NCBI RefSeq assembly: GCF_004011505.1
Contig: NZ_SAUN01000001.1
Span: 5,022,001-5,086,000 of the forward strand
Direction of reading: 5' to 3'
Source: Nonomuraea polychroma
Lineage (GTDB): Bacteria; Actinomycetota; Actinomycetes; Streptosporangiales; Streptosporangiaceae
Length of the DNA stretch: 64,000 bases
The notes under the pieces are model-generated. The model was not told the DNA's origin, did not search any database, and worked only from the letters and a program-made list of their open reading frames with translations. The translations under genes and the position numbers were made by a program. This document shows positions 16,332 through 26,724 of the stretch, piece by piece (the stretch's first letter is position 1; every line of letters begins with the position of its first letter).

Positions 16332-17468
16332 TCAGACGCCGGTGAAAACCCGGTTCACATCGGCCGTGGCGAGCACGCCGAAGATCGCGCCGCCGCGCTC
16401 CACGAGCAGATATTCGCTGCCCGGGGTCTCCCGCATGGCGTCGATGAGCGGCTCGCCGACCAGGTCGGCGTCGAGCACCATGGCGGGCTCGATGGACTTG
16501 GCGAGGGAGGCGACGTTCACCCAGGGGCGGCGGTGCTCGGGGGTGGCCTGCACGGCGGCCTCGTTCACGATCGCCACGGGCTTGCCGTCGTGGTCGACCA
16601 CGACGAGGGCGCCCGCCCCGTTCTCGGCCGCCTGCCGCAACGCCTCGGACAGCGGCGTCTCCGCGGTCACCGGGATCGCCCTGCGAGCCAGGGCGCGGGC
16701 GTTGACCTGCGGGATCCTGGCCCTGATCTTGGCGACGCGCAGCGATTGCGTGGCCCCCATCCAGATGAACGAGGCCAGCACCAGCGGCCACAGCAGGGTG
16801 GTGAAGTCGATCTCCTGGTCGCTCGACAGCGCCATCGCGAGCGGCCCGGCGACCAGCAGCACGGCCAGCACCCGGCCGCCCCAGGCGGCGATGACCGTGC
16901 CGGTGCCGGGATTGCCGGCGATCTTCCACACGCCGGCGCGCAGCATCCGCCCGCCGTCGAGCGGCAGCCCTGGCAGCAGGTTGAACACGCCGACGATGAG
17001 GTTGGCCCACCACAGCTGCCGGATGAGCAGCTCGGGGATGCCGCCGCTGTTGATCACATAGACGTCGGCGAGCGCGCCGAGACCGGCCAGCCCGAGCGAC
17101 AGCGCCGGTCCGGCCCCGGCCACCATGAACTCCTTGCCCGGTGTGGGCGGCTCCTTCTCGATCTCCGACACGCCACCGAGGAGGTAGAGCGTGATCCTGC
17201 GCACCGGAAGGCCGTACCACTTGGCCAGGACGCTGTGGGCCAGCTCGTGCAGCAGCACCGAGACGTACAGCAGCACCGCGAACACGAACGCGGCCACGTA
17301 GGAGGCCGTGTTGCCGAGCTCGGGCAGCATCTCGCGGAATTGCGGCGCGAACATCACGGTGATGAAGGCGGCCACGAGGAACCACGTCCACGATACGTAC
17401 ACCGGAATGCCGAACGGCCTCCCCATCGGAAGACCGGAGAACTCCCGCCGCGGGCTTTGCTCGCTCAC
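16332..17468 (-). CDS. Site-2 protease family intramembrane metalloprotease with CBS domains
   Basis: 378 aa, GTG start. Membrane segments at about 25-42, 55-80, 115-135, 150-170, 185-215 and 225-245 carry the zinc site HELAH (74-78) and the third ligand in NLLPGLPLDGGR (Asp171). Two CBS motifs follow at about 255-378 and probably sense adenine nucleotides. M50B enzymes cut membrane-spanning anti-sigma factors or signal peptides inside the bilayer. It is divergent from the RecB-type nuclease; site-2 proteases of this class occur near trmI and arc in other actinomycetes. The substrate is unknown. All catalytic residues are present. Confidence 0.93.
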   Translation of the reverse strand: MSEQSPRREFSGLPMGRPFGIPVYVSWTWFLVAAFITVMFAPQFREMLPELGNTASYVAAFVFAVLLYVSVLLHELAHSVLAKWYGLPVRRITLYLLGGVSEIEKEPPTPGKEFMVAGAGPALSLGLAGLGALADVYVINSGGIPELLIRQLWWANLIVGVFNLLPGLPLDGGRMLRAGVWKIAGNPGTGTVIAAWGGRVLAVLLVAGPLAMALSSDQEIDFTTLLWPLVLASFIWMGATQSLRVAKIRARIPQVNARALARRAIPVTAETPLSEALRQAAENGAGALVVVDHDGKPVAIVNEAAVQATPEHRRPWVNVASLAKSIEPAMVLDADLVGEPLIDAMRETPGSEYLLVERGGAIFGVLATADVNRVFTGV

Positions 17469-17621
17469 CGCACTCCTTGTACGTCCTTGCCGCCGGGGTC
17501 CCGCCAGGTCGCGGTCCTCCCACCGGTACGTGGTGTCGCTGCCTTGATGCTACGCGCCGCGGCGCGTGATCCTGGTTTCGCGAGGGCTATTCTGTCGGGG
17601 TCGTGACCTAGAGTGCGGTGC

Positions 17622-18482
17622 ATGACGTTGACCGAGCCGGTGATCATCGGAGCTCTCTCCCCGTCCCGGGCGGGCGATTTCATGACCTGTCCCCTGCTCT
17701 ATCGCTTCCGGGTGATCGACCAGCTGCCGGAAAAACCCTCGCAGGCGGCGGTGCGCGGCACGGTGGTCCACGCGGTCCTGGAGCGCCTCTACGACCTGCC
17801 GGCCTCGCACCGCTCGGTGCGGGCGGCGCTGGAGCTGCTGGAGCCGCAGTGGACGCGGCTGCTGGCGGACGACCCGCAATACGCGGAGATGTTCACCGAC
17901 GACGCCGAGCAGGGCGAGTGGCTGGCGCAGGCACGCGGCATGCTGGAGCGCTACTTCACGCTGGAGGACCCGACGCGGCTGGAGCCGGCCGAGCGCGAGC
18001 TCTACGTGGAAGCGGTCCTGGACGGCGGGCTGATGTTGCGCGGCTACGTCGACCGGCTCGACGTGGCGCCGACCGGCGAGGTCCGGGTGGTCGACTACAA
18101 GACGGGCAGCGCGCCGGGGCCGGACTTCGAGGCCAAGGCGCTGTTCCAGATGAAGTTCTACGCGCTGGTGTTGTGGCGGCTGCGCGGCGAGGTGCCACGG
18201 CTGCTGCAGCTGGTCTACCTGGGCGGGGCCGGCGAGGTGTTGCGGTACGCGCCGGACGAGGCCGACCTGCTGGCCACCGAGCGCAAGGTGATGGCGTTGT
18301 GGGCGGCGATCGAGCGGTCCATGGAGACCGGCGAGTGGCGCGCCCGGCGCAGCCGGCTGTGCGACTGGTGCGACCACCAGGCGCTGTGCCCGGAGTTCGG
18401 CGGCACCCCTCCCCCGGTCCCCGACCGCCGGCCCGGCGACACGGTCCGCAGCAACCGCCGCGCGGCCACCGACGAGCTGTAA
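17622..18482 (+). CDS. RecB-family PD-(D/E)xK nuclease with Fe-S cysteines
   Basis: 286 aa. LSPSRAGDFMTCPLLYRF opens the domain with the first cysteine; GTVVHAVLERL provides the His-containing motif, and GYVDRLDV...VVDYKTGS holds the catalytic D-x(n)-D-Y-K core. The C-terminal CDWCDHQALC supplies three more cysteines, completing the four-cysteine [4Fe-4S] pattern of AddB/Cas4-type nucleases. Stand-alone members act in DNA repair. The counterpart next to trmI in M. tuberculosis is Rv2119. No cas genes or CRISPR repeats are nearby, so Cas4 is not supported. ATG 17622 is preferred over GTG 17613. Confidence 0.88.
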   Translation: MTLTEPVIIGALSPSRAGDFMTCPLLYRFRVIDQLPEKPSQAAVRGTVVHAVLERLYDLPASHRSVRAALELLEPQWTRLLADDPQYAEMFTDDAEQGEWLAQARGMLERYFTLEDPTRLEPAERELYVEAVLDGGLMLRGYVDRLDVAPTGEVRVVDYKTGSAPGPDFEAKALFQMKFYALVLWRLRGEVPRLLQLVYLGGAGEVLRYAPDEADLLATERKVMALWAAIERSMETGEWRARRSRLCDWCDHQALCPEFGGTPPPVPDRRPGDTVRSNRRAATDEL

Positions 18483-18655
18483 CGGCCCTGGCCGCCCGGC
18501 TGTCCGGCCCCCTGAGCGACCGAGCCCGGCCGGCGCGTCTCCGTTCGGCCTGAGGCGTGCACGGCGCGAGGCGGCGCAGCCGAGCCGAACGACGCCGGGG
18601 TGGGTGGGGCGGAGGCGAACAGGCGCGTGCGGGTTAATCCTCCCGAGGGAGGAGG

Positions 18656-18682
18656 TTGTGGTCTCTCACCTGGTCTTACAGT
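18656..18682 (+). promoter_or_regulatory. Promoter giving a leaderless histidine kinase mRNA
   Basis: TTGTGG (18656-18661) and TACAGT (18677-18682) with 15 bases between. The expected start of transcription, about 7 bases after the -10, coincides with the GTG at 18689, supporting that codon as start of a leaderless message. Confidence 0.5.
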
Positions 18683-18688
18683 GAAGCG

Positions 18689-19864
18689 GTGCGCATCGAC
18701 CGAACCAGGCTCCACGACACGGTCCTAGCCGGGGTGGTGGCCGTCGCGTCGGTCGTGTTGTTCGTGCTCTACGACCCCGGCCACCTCGCGGCCGGCGGCC
18801 TGCCGGTGGAGGGCGTGCGCCCGCCGGACGTGGTCGGGGCGGCGCTGGTGGTGCTGGCGTGCGTGCCGGTTGCGGCCCGCCGGCGGTGGCCGCTGGCGGC
18901 GCTGTGCGCGGGGCTGGCGCCGGAGGCGGTGCTGACGGCGGCCGGGTACGGCAGTGGCGTGCCGGGCCTGGCGGGCATGGTGCTGCTGTATTCCGTGGCC
19001 TCGCATCGGGGCCTGGCGATGGCGCTGGGCGGGCTGGCGGCGGCGCTGGCGGCGTACGCCTTCGGGGCGGCGACCGGCCCGGCCCTGGCGGCGAGCTTCA
19101 CCGACCACGTGATGGTCGTGGTGGTGCTGGTGGCGGTGTGGGGCGCGGGCCGCAGCCTGCGGTTGCGCCGGGCGTACCTGGAGGAGCTGAAGGACCGGGC
19201 GGCCAGGCTGGAGCGGGCGCACGCGGCCGACACGCGGGCGGCACGCGCCGAGGAGCGCTCGAGGATCGCGCGCGAGCTGCACGACGTGGTCGCCCACCAC
19301 GTCAGCGTGATGATCGTGCAGGCGGCGGCGGCGCGCCGGGTGCTGGCCACCGATCAGGAGCTGGCGGGCGAGGCGCTGTCGGCGATCGAGCAGACCGGGC
19401 GGATGGCGATGGCGGAGATGCGCAACATCGTGGGCGTGCTGCGTACCGACGCCCGGGCCGAGCTGGGCCCGCAGCCGGGCGTGCAGGACCTGCCGGCGCT
19501 GGTGGAGCAGATGCGGGAGGCGGGGCTGCCGACGCGGCTGCTGGTGGAGGGCGAGCCGCGGCCGCTGCCCGCGGGGGTTGACCTGGCCGCGTACCGGCTG
19601 GTCCAGGAGGGGCTGACGAACGCCCTGCGGCATGCGGGGGCAGGCGCGGAAGCGGTGGTGACCGTCCGGCACAAACCGCGCGAGCTGGACGTACGGGTGG
19701 AGGACGATGGAAAGGGCGCGCCGGATCCGCCCATGCGGTCAGGGCATGGTCTGGTCGGCATTCGCGAACGCGTGGCACTCTATGGTGGAATCCTGAGCAT
19801 CGGTCCGTTACCGGGGGGCGGTTTCGAGGTGCGGGCAAGGTTCCCGTTAGAGGACGGCCAATGA
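18689..19864 (+). CDS. Two-component sensor histidine kinase (NarL-partner type)
   Basis: 391 aa, leaderless GTG start. Five or so membrane helices at about 11-155 and a short linker helix precede the HisKA_3 dimerisation domain with the phospho-acceptor His198 in RELHDVVAHHVSVM. The HATPase_c domain follows (LVQEGLTNALRHAG as N box; GHGLVGIRERVALYGG as G box). It autophosphorylates and passes phosphate to the response regulator whose ATG overlaps its TGA by 4 bases. There is no extracytoplasmic sensor domain, so it probably senses membrane or intramembrane cues, as in DesK-like kinases. Its targets may include the adjacent peptide transporter, but nothing in the sequence proves this. Confidence 0.93.
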   Translation: MRIDRTRLHDTVLAGVVAVASVVLFVLYDPGHLAAGGLPVEGVRPPDVVGAALVVLACVPVAARRRWPLAALCAGLAPEAVLTAAGYGSGVPGLAGMVLLYSVASHRGLAMALGGLAAALAAYAFGAATGPALAASFTDHVMVVVVLVAVWGAGRSLRLRRAYLEELKDRAARLERAHAADTRAARAEERSRIARELHDVVAHHVSVMIVQAAAARRVLATDQELAGEALSAIEQTGRMAMAEMRNIVGVLRTDARAELGPQPGVQDLPALVEQMREAGLPTRLLVEGEPRPLPAGVDLAAYRLVQEGLTNALRHAGAGAEAVVTVRHKPRELDVRVEDDGKGAPDPPMRSGHGLVGIRERVALYGGILSIGPLPGGGFEVRARFPLEDGQ

Positions 19865-20544
19865 CGATCAGAGTGCTGCTGGTGGACGATCAGCCGCTGC
19901 TGCGCACGGGATTCCGCCTGATCCTGGAGGCCGAGCCCGACCTCACGGTGGTGGGCCAGGCCGGGGACGGCAAGGACGCGATGGAGCAGACGCGGGCGCT
20001 GCTGCCCGACGTGGTGCTCATGGACATCCGGATGCCCGGGGTCGACGGCATCGAGGCGACCCGCAGGATCGTCAGGGAGGCGGCACCTTCGGCGCATGTG
20101 CCGAAGGTGCTGGTGCTGACGACGTTCGACCTGGACGAATACATCGTGGAGGCGCTGCGGTCGGGCGCGTCCGGGTTCCTGCTGAAGGACGTGCCGCCGG
20201 ATGAGCTGGTGCAGGCGATCCGGGTGGTGGCGGCCGGGGACGCGATCGTGGCGCCGAGCGTGACACGGCGGCTGCTGGACCGGTTCGCGGCGCGGCTGCC
20301 GTCGGCGTACGAGCAGGCCGCGCCGGCGCGGCTGGACCGGCTGACCGAGCGGGAGCTGGAGGTGCTGCGGCTGATCGCCAAGGGCATGTCCAACGCCGAG
20401 ATCGCGGCCAAGCTCGTCGTGAGCGAGACGACGGTCAAGACGCACGTCGGCAACGTGCTGACCAAGCTGGGGCTGCGGGACCGCGTGCAGGCCGTGGTGC
20501 TGGCCTACGAGACGGGGCTGATCACCCCGGGCGCGTTGTCCTGA
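19861..20544 (+). CDS. LuxR/NarL-family response regulator
   Basis: 227 aa. Receiver domain at 1-125 with acidic pocket DD (9-10), phospho-acceptor Asp55 in LMDIRMPG, Thr87/88 and Lys109 in FLLKD. A LuxR-type helix-turn-helix occupies about 158-215 (LTERELEVLRLIAKGMSNAEIAAKLVVSE then TTVKTHVGNVL). It overlaps the kinase stop by ATGA, so the pair is co-translated. It is probably phosphorylated by that kinase and binds DNA as a dimer. It ends 13 bases from the convergent transporter operon. Confidence 0.95.
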   Translation: MTIRVLLVDDQPLLRTGFRLILEAEPDLTVVGQAGDGKDAMEQTRALLPDVVLMDIRMPGVDGIEATRRIVREAAPSAHVPKVLVLTTFDLDEYIVEALRSGASGFLLKDVPPDELVQAIRVVAAGDAIVAPSVTRRLLDRFAARLPSAYEQAAPARLDRLTERELEVLRLIAKGMSNAEIAAKLVVSETTVKTHVGNVLTKLGLRDRVQAVVLAYETGLITPGALS

Positions 20545-20557
20545 GCCCCAGCCGGGT

Positions 20558-21577
20558 TCACTTCACGGCCGGGGTCTCCTTGGCGACCTCCGGGGCGTTC
20601 TCCGGGAAGTGGCAGGCGACGCGGTGGCCGCTGGCCAGCTCCTCCAGCGGCGGCTCGACCGTCCTGCAGATCTCCTGCGCCTTCCAGCAGCGAGTGTGGA
20701 AGCGGCAGGCAGGTGGCGGGTTGAGCGGGCTGGGCACGTCGCCGGCCAGGCGGATGCGCTCGCGTTCCTTGCGGGCCTTCGGGTCGGGCACGGGCACGGC
20801 CGACAGCAGCGCGTTCGTGTACGGGTGCATGGGCGCGCTGTAGAGCTGCTTGCGCTCGGCGATCTCGACGATCTTGCCCAGGTACATGACGGCGACGCGG
20901 TCGCTGATGTGGCGCACCACCGACAGGTCGTGGGCGATCACGACGTAGGTGAGGTCGAGCTCGTTCTGCAGGTCCTCCAGCAGGTTGACGACCTGGGCCT
21001 GGATGGACACGTCGAGCGCGGAGACCGGCTCGTCGGCGATGATGAGCTTGGGCTTGAGCGCGAGCGTGCGGGCGATGCCGATGCGCTGCCGCTGGCCGCC
21101 GGAGAACTCGTGCGGGTAGCGGTTGTAGTGCTCGGGGTTGAGCCCGACGAGCTCCAGGATGTCCTGGACGGCCTTCTTGACGCCGTGCTCGGTCTTGACG
21201 CCCTGGATGCGGAACGGCGCGCCGACGATGGCGCCGACCGTGTGGCGCGGGTTGAGCGACGAGTACGGGTCCTGGAAGATCATCTGCATGTCGCGGCGGA
21301 GCGGGCGGAGCCTGCCCTGGCGCATGTGCGTGATGTCCTGGCCCTCGAAGACGACCTTGCCGGCGGTGGGCTCGAGCAGCCTGGTGACCAGCCGGCCGGT
21401 CGTGGACTTGCCGCAGCCGGACTCGCCCACCAGGCCGAGCGTCTCGCCCTTGAACACGTCGAAGCTGATCCCGTCGACCGCCTTGACCGCGCCGACCTGC
21501 CTTTTGAACAGGCCCTTCGTCACGGGGAAGTGCTTCTCCATGTTCTGCACAGAAAGAAGCAGCTCGGTTTCGCTCAC
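20558..21577 (-). CDS. Oligopeptide ABC transporter, second ATP-binding subunit (OppF/DppF)
   Basis: 339 aa from GTG 21577, overlapping the preceding subunit's stop (GTGA). Walker A GESGCGKST, Q loop MIFQDPYSSLNP, signature FSGGQRQRIGIARTL, Walker B LIIADEPVSALD and H loop VIAHDL are intact. The C-terminal oligopeptide extension has the cysteine cluster CRFHTRCWKAQEIC, a probable Fe-S or metal site typical of OppD/F. It powers peptide import together with the other four genes. Last gene of the operon. A longer upstream reading frame is the antisense-like shadow of the neighbouring subunit and is ignored. Confidence 0.95.
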   Translation of the reverse strand: MSETELLLSVQNMEKHFPVTKGLFKRQVGAVKAVDGISFDVFKGETLGLVGESGCGKSTTGRLVTRLLEPTAGKVVFEGQDITHMRQGRLRPLRRDMQMIFQDPYSSLNPRHTVGAIVGAPFRIQGVKTEHGVKKAVQDILELVGLNPEHYNRYPHEFSGGQRQRIGIARTLALKPKLIIADEPVSALDVSIQAQVVNLLEDLQNELDLTYVVIAHDLSVVRHISDRVAVMYLGKIVEIAERKQLYSAPMHPYTNALLSAVPVPDPKARKERERIRLAGDVPSPLNPPPACRFHTRCWKAQEICRTVEPPLEELASGHRVACHFPENAPEVAKETPAVK

Positions 21578-22595
21578 TGGGTCTCCAGCACTGGCTTGAT
21601 CTCGGTCTCCCACAGGCTCCGCCGTTCGGTCCTGCTCATGTGGCAGCGCACCAGATGACCGCCCTCGGTCTCGGCCAGGGCGGGTACTTCGGTGTCCGCC
21701 TTGCCCTCGGTGCGCTCGGCGTACGGGCAGCGGGGGTGGAAGGCGCAGCCGGGCGGCACGTTGATCAGCGACGGCGGGGAGCCCTTGATCGGCAGCAGCC
21801 GTTCGGTGGGCTCGCGGTCGAGGCGGGGCATGGAGCCCAGCAGACCCCACGTGTAGGGGTGCTCGGGGCGGTAGAAGATGTCGTCGGCGGAGCCGTACTC
21901 GACGCACTTGCCGCCGTACATGACGAGGATGTCGTCGGACACCTGGGCCACCACGCCCAGGTCGTGGGTGATGATGATGAGCGCGGAGTTGAACTCGCGC
22001 TGCAGGTCGACCATGAGGTCGAGGATCTGCGCCTGGACGGTCACGTCGAGCGCGGTGGTGGGCTCGTCCGCGATGAGCAGCTCAGGGTCGCACGACAGCG
22101 CCATCGCGATCATGGCGCGCTGCCGCATGCCGCCGGAGAACTCGTGCGGGTAGGCGTCGACGCGCCTGGCCGGCTCGGGGATGCCGACGCGGCCGAGCAT
22201 GTCGATGGCGTGCTTGCGGGCGACCTGCTTGGTGACCTTGTGGTGGATGCGGTAGGCCTCGATGATCTGGTGGCCGACCGTGTAGAAGGGGTGCATCGAC
22301 GACAGCGGATCCTGGAAGATCATCGCCATCTTCTTGCCACGCAACCCACGCACGTGCTCGGCGGAGGCGCCGATGAGCTCCTCGCCGTCGAGCCAGATCT
22401 CGCCGGAGAGCCTGGCGCGGCCCCCCTTGTGCAGGCCGAGCACGCCGAGGCTGGTCACGCTCTTGCCGGAGCCGGACTCGCCCACGATGCCCAGGGTCTT
22501 GCCGCGTTCGACGCTGAAGGACAGCCCGTCGACGGACTTGACCAGACCGTCGTCGGTCGGGAAGTGGATCTTCAGATCCTTGACGTCAAGGAAGC

Positions 22596-22599
<4 letters not shown>
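21574..22599 (-). CDS. Oligopeptide ABC transporter, first ATP-binding subunit (OppD/DppD)
   Basis: 341 aa from GTG 22599 (VSFLDVKDLKIHFP), overlapping the permease stop by GTGA. Walker A GESGSGKSV, Q loop MIFQDPLSSMHP, signature FSGGMRQRAMIAMAL, Walker B LLIADEPTTALD, H loop IITHDLG, and a C-terminal CAFHPRCPYA cysteine motif. It pairs with the downstream subunit as a heterodimer. Operon order from the promoter is permease, binding protein, permease, ATPase, ATPase. Confidence 0.95.
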
Positions 22600-23609
<1,010 letters not shown>

Positions 23610-23692
23610 CGCTACCGGCCGAGCGGCCCGGCCCGTCGCCGGGCCAGGCCGCTCCCGCCTTCACCTGCCTTCGTTAGATCCCCGAATCTCGC

Positions 23693-25459
23693 CTACTGGA
23701 CGCCGAGCAAGATGTAGTCGTACGCCTGCTGGCCCTCGTTGTAGGCGATGTTCGTCACGCCCTGGCCGCGCAGGAGCAGGGCCTTGGCCCAGACCACGGG
23801 AAGGATGGAGGCGTCCTCCATGACCTTCTTGTCCACGTCGACCCAGAGCTGCTCGCGCTTCGTGGCGTCGAGTTCCGCCGAGGCCTGGTCGATCAGCTTG
23901 TCCACCTCAGGGTTCTTCACGCTGAGGTTGTAGTTGCCCGCCGGGCGGATCGTGCGGCTGTCGACGATGGCCTGCAGGAAGCCGTAGCCGTCGGGCCAGT
24001 CCGAGCCCCAGCCGTGGGCGGCCAGGCCGATGCCGTTCTTCTTCACGTACTCGACGTTGCCGGCGTAGTCGGAGAAGTAGCTGGACGCCGGGAAGCCCTT
24101 GAGCGTCAACTTGATCCCGACCCGGGCCAGGGCCTGCTGCATCGCCTCGGCCAGCGCCTTCTCACGCGGCCGGTCGGAGCGGAAGGACATGGTCGTGGAG
24201 AAGCCGTTGGGCTGGCCGCAGGCCGTCAGGGCCTCCTTGGCCTTGGTGACGTCGCCCTTGTTCTCCGGCGTCTGGTACAGGTCGAACTTCTGCTGGCCCT
24301 TGATAGGCGGCGGCATGACGTTCGTGGCGATGTCGCCACCGGCGACCGGGCCGCCGAAGGCGGTCTGGTTGGCGACGCGGTCCGCGGCCCACATGACGGC
24401 CTTGCGGCAGTCGAGGTTGTCCAGCGGCTTGGTGTCGGGGATGACCGACACGAACCACAGACGCTGCAGGACCGGGTTGTCGGTACGGGCCTTCAGCGCC
24501 GGGTCCGGCAGGACCTTGCCCAGCGCGGCCGGCTGCAGACCGGTGCCCGGCACGTCCAGGTGGATGTTGCCGGAGATGAGCTGGTTGTCCAGGTCATCGG
24601 CGTTGACGTTGAGCTGGACCTCGATGCGGTCCGGCAGCGCCGGGCGGTTGGGGTCGGTCGCCGCGTCCCACTGGTCGTTGCGGACCAGCGCCAGGCTCTT
24701 GCCGGCCTGGACGCTCTCGAACTTGTACGGGCCGGAGGAGATCACGTGCTCGCGGTACTTCGCGCCGGTGTCCTTGGCCTTGGGCACCGGGGCCGTCATC
24801 GGCATCTGGACGATGTAGTCCATCGACGCGAACGGCTTCTTCAGGTGGAAGACGACCGTGGTGTCGTCGGTCGCCTCGACGGCCGACTTGTAGTCCACGT
24901 CGGGGGTCTTGTAGACGCCCTTGAAGTCCTTCGGCCAGTCCAGCAGCTCATTGAGGTAGGAGGGGCCGTGCGTGAAGGTCTCCTTGTCGAACGACCTGGC
25001 CACCGCGTACGCCACGTCCTGGGCGGTGATCGGCGAGCCGTCCTCGTACTTCAGACCACTCTTGATCTTGTACGTCCAGGTCTTGCCGTCGGAGCTCGGC
25101 TGGCCGAGGCCCTCGGCCAGGTCCGGCACGACGGTGGCGCCCTCGGGGCCCGGTCCCGGCTTGTACATCGTCAGCGTCCGCCAGTAGAGGCGGCCGAAGT
25201 TGAAGGAGTAGCCGTAGTAGGTGTCGGCCGGGTCGAGGCTGTCCCAGTCGGAGGAGTGCGCCGCCTTCAGCGTCCCCCCCTTCTTGGTCGAAGCGTTGAA
25301 CACCTGACTCAGGGCGATGTTCGCCGCGGGTTGCGCGGCGGCGCCACCACCAGTGGCCGTCTGGGCCGGCTGCGGCTGGCCACCGCCTCCGCCACAGGCG
25401 GAGAGCACCAAGGCGAGCGCCGCTGTCGCGGCTGCCGCCAGTGCGGATTTCCTTCTCAT
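23693..25459 (-). CDS. Peptide-binding lipoprotein of the ABC transporter (SBP family 5)
   Basis: 588 aa. Lipoprotein signal peptide at residues 1-22 with lipobox LSAC, followed by a GGGGG and Pro/Gln/Ala-rich tether. The mature part is a large two-lobe DppA/OppA-type receptor (LKAAHSSDWDSLDPADTYYGYSFNFGRLYWR, then YKIKSGLKYEDGSPITAQDVAYAV). It captures peptides, or other ligands of this family such as nickel or sugars, at the cell surface and delivers them to the permeases. Specificity cannot be read from sequence. ATG start, 47 bases after the first permease stop. Confidence 0.94.
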   Translation of the reverse strand: MRRKSALAAAATAALALVLSACGGGGGQPQPAQTATGGGAAAQPAANIALSQVFNASTKKGGTLKAAHSSDWDSLDPADTYYGYSFNFGRLYWRTLTMYKPGPGPEGATVVPDLAEGLGQPSSDGKTWTYKIKSGLKYEDGSPITAQDVAYAVARSFDKETFTHGPSYLNELLDWPKDFKGVYKTPDVDYKSAVEATDDTTVVFHLKKPFASMDYIVQMPMTAPVPKAKDTGAKYREHVISSGPYKFESVQAGKSLALVRNDQWDAATDPNRPALPDRIEVQLNVNADDLDNQLISGNIHLDVPGTGLQPAALGKVLPDPALKARTDNPVLQRLWFVSVIPDTKPLDNLDCRKAVMWAADRVANQTAFGGPVAGGDIATNVMPPPIKGQQKFDLYQTPENKGDVTKAKEALTACGQPNGFSTTMSFRSDRPREKALAEAMQQALARVGIKLTLKGFPASSYFSDYAGNVEYVKKNGIGLAAHGWGSDWPDGYGFLQAIVDSRTIRPAGNYNLSVKNPEVDKLIDQASAELDATKREQLWVDVDKKVMEDASILPVVWAKALLLRGQGVTNIAYNEGQQAYDYILLGVQ

Positions 25460-25506
25460 TGACTAACCCCTTGTTAGTGAGATGGGGGATGGAGCGTTGG
25501 CGAAGC

Positions 25507-26499
25507 TCAGTGCGCGCGCGGGTCGAAGGCGTCCCTCAGCCCGTCGCCGAACAGGTTGAACGCCAGGACGGTAACGAAGATCGCCAGGCCCGGGAAGAGC
25601 ACGAAGTGCGGGAGTGTGTAGAAACGCACCGCCTCCGACAGCATGCCGCCCCAGGTCGGGGTCGGCGGGTTGATGCCGACGCCCAGGAACGAGAGCGCGG
25701 CCTCGAAGAGGATGTTGGTCGGAATGAGCAGGGTCGCGTAGACCAGGATCGGCGCCATCAGGTTGGGCAGCACCTCGCGGAACAGGATGTAGCCGTGGCG
25801 TGCCCCGAGGCTGCGCGCGGCGTCCACGAACTCCCGCTCGCGCAGCGACAGGGTCTGCCCGCGCACGATGCGGCCGATGCTGGGCCAGCTGAAGAACCCG
25901 ATGATGAAGACGAGCATCGCCACGCGCAGCCCATTGCCCTCCAGGCCGAACCCCTTGTCGGGGACGACCCCGGCCAGCGCGATGGCGAAGACCAGCAGCG
26001 GGAAGGCGAGGAAGACGTCCATGATCCGGCCGATGACCTGGTCGACCCAGCCGCCGAAGTAGCCTGCCAGAACGCCTAGGACCGTGCCGATGAGCACGGA
26101 CACGAGGGTGGCGAGGAAGCCGATCAGCAGCGAGATGCCGGCGCCGGCGACGATGCGGCTGAAGATGTCACGGCCGTTGACCGGCTCGACGCCGAGCAGG
26201 TATTCGCTGCTCACACCACCGAAGGTGCCCTTGGGCAGGAGCGTGCTCTGGTCGATGGCGTCCTGGTGGAACTCCAGCGGCGGGTGCCCGAAGGCGGCGA
26301 TGATCGGCGAGGAGAAGATCGACACCAGGATCAGGAAGACGACGAAGACACCACCGGCGAGCGCGACCTTGTCCCGCCTCAGCCGCATCCAGGCGATCCT
26401 GGTGAGGGATCGCCCCTGGATGGCCTTGCCGGCTCCCGCGAGCACCGACTCCGGATGCGCTTCTGCCGCGGAACCGGAAACGTCTAGCGGCGCGGTCAT
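25507..26499 (-). CDS. Oligopeptide ABC transporter permease (OppC/DppC), first gene of operon
   Basis: 330 aa. A long cytoplasmic N-terminus with the OppC_N motif (SLTRIAWMRLRRDKVALAGG) precedes six membrane helices. The coupling loop is EREFVDAARSLGARHGYILF, and the C-terminus NLFGDGLRDAFDPRAH is typical of DppC. Most opp/dpp operons begin with the binding protein; here DppC comes first. About 225 non-coding bases lie upstream. Confidence 0.94.
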   Translation of the reverse strand: MTAPLDVSGSAAEAHPESVLAGAGKAIQGRSLTRIAWMRLRRDKVALAGGVFVVFLILVSIFSSPIIAAFGHPPLEFHQDAIDQSTLLPKGTFGGVSSEYLLGVEPVNGRDIFSRIVAGAGISLLIGFLATLVSVLIGTVLGVLAGYFGGWVDQVIGRIMDVFLAFPLLVFAIALAGVVPDKGFGLEGNGLRVAMLVFIIGFFSWPSIGRIVRGQTLSLREREFVDAARSLGARHGYILFREVLPNLMAPILVYATLLIPTNILFEAALSFLGVGINPPTPTWGGMLSEAVRFYTLPHFVLFPGLAIFVTVLAFNLFGDGLRDAFDPRAH

Positions 26500-26724
26500 G
26501 CGAAATAGCCCCCTGGATCCAGACGACGCTGTCTATTGGAGTTGACTTTAGACCGCGAGTCGCGACCTCAGGAGGCAGAATCTATGGCCTGAGCTGCGCT
26601 GACCAGTCCCTCAGGCAGCAATGTGGCTTATCTGTGATTGATGCGAAACTCATTCGTGTTGATCTTGAACGGAATGTCTGGGGCACGTCCGGTTTAGGTC
26701 TCAGAACTGTGACACAAGCCCGAT
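26500..26724. other. Upstream region of the peptide transporter operon
   Basis: 225 relatively AT-rich bases. On the minus strand it holds -10-like TCTAAAGT and CAATAG elements and a short inverted repeat, CTCAGG with CCTGAG (26568-26596). No confident -35/-10 pair. Probably the operon's promoter region. Confidence 0.35.

Noticed and set aside
17622..18482. RecB-type nuclease as Cas4
   Set aside because: It has the Fe-S cysteines, but no cas genes or regularly spaced repeats occur in the window; the position beside trmI matches the stand-alone repair nuclease.
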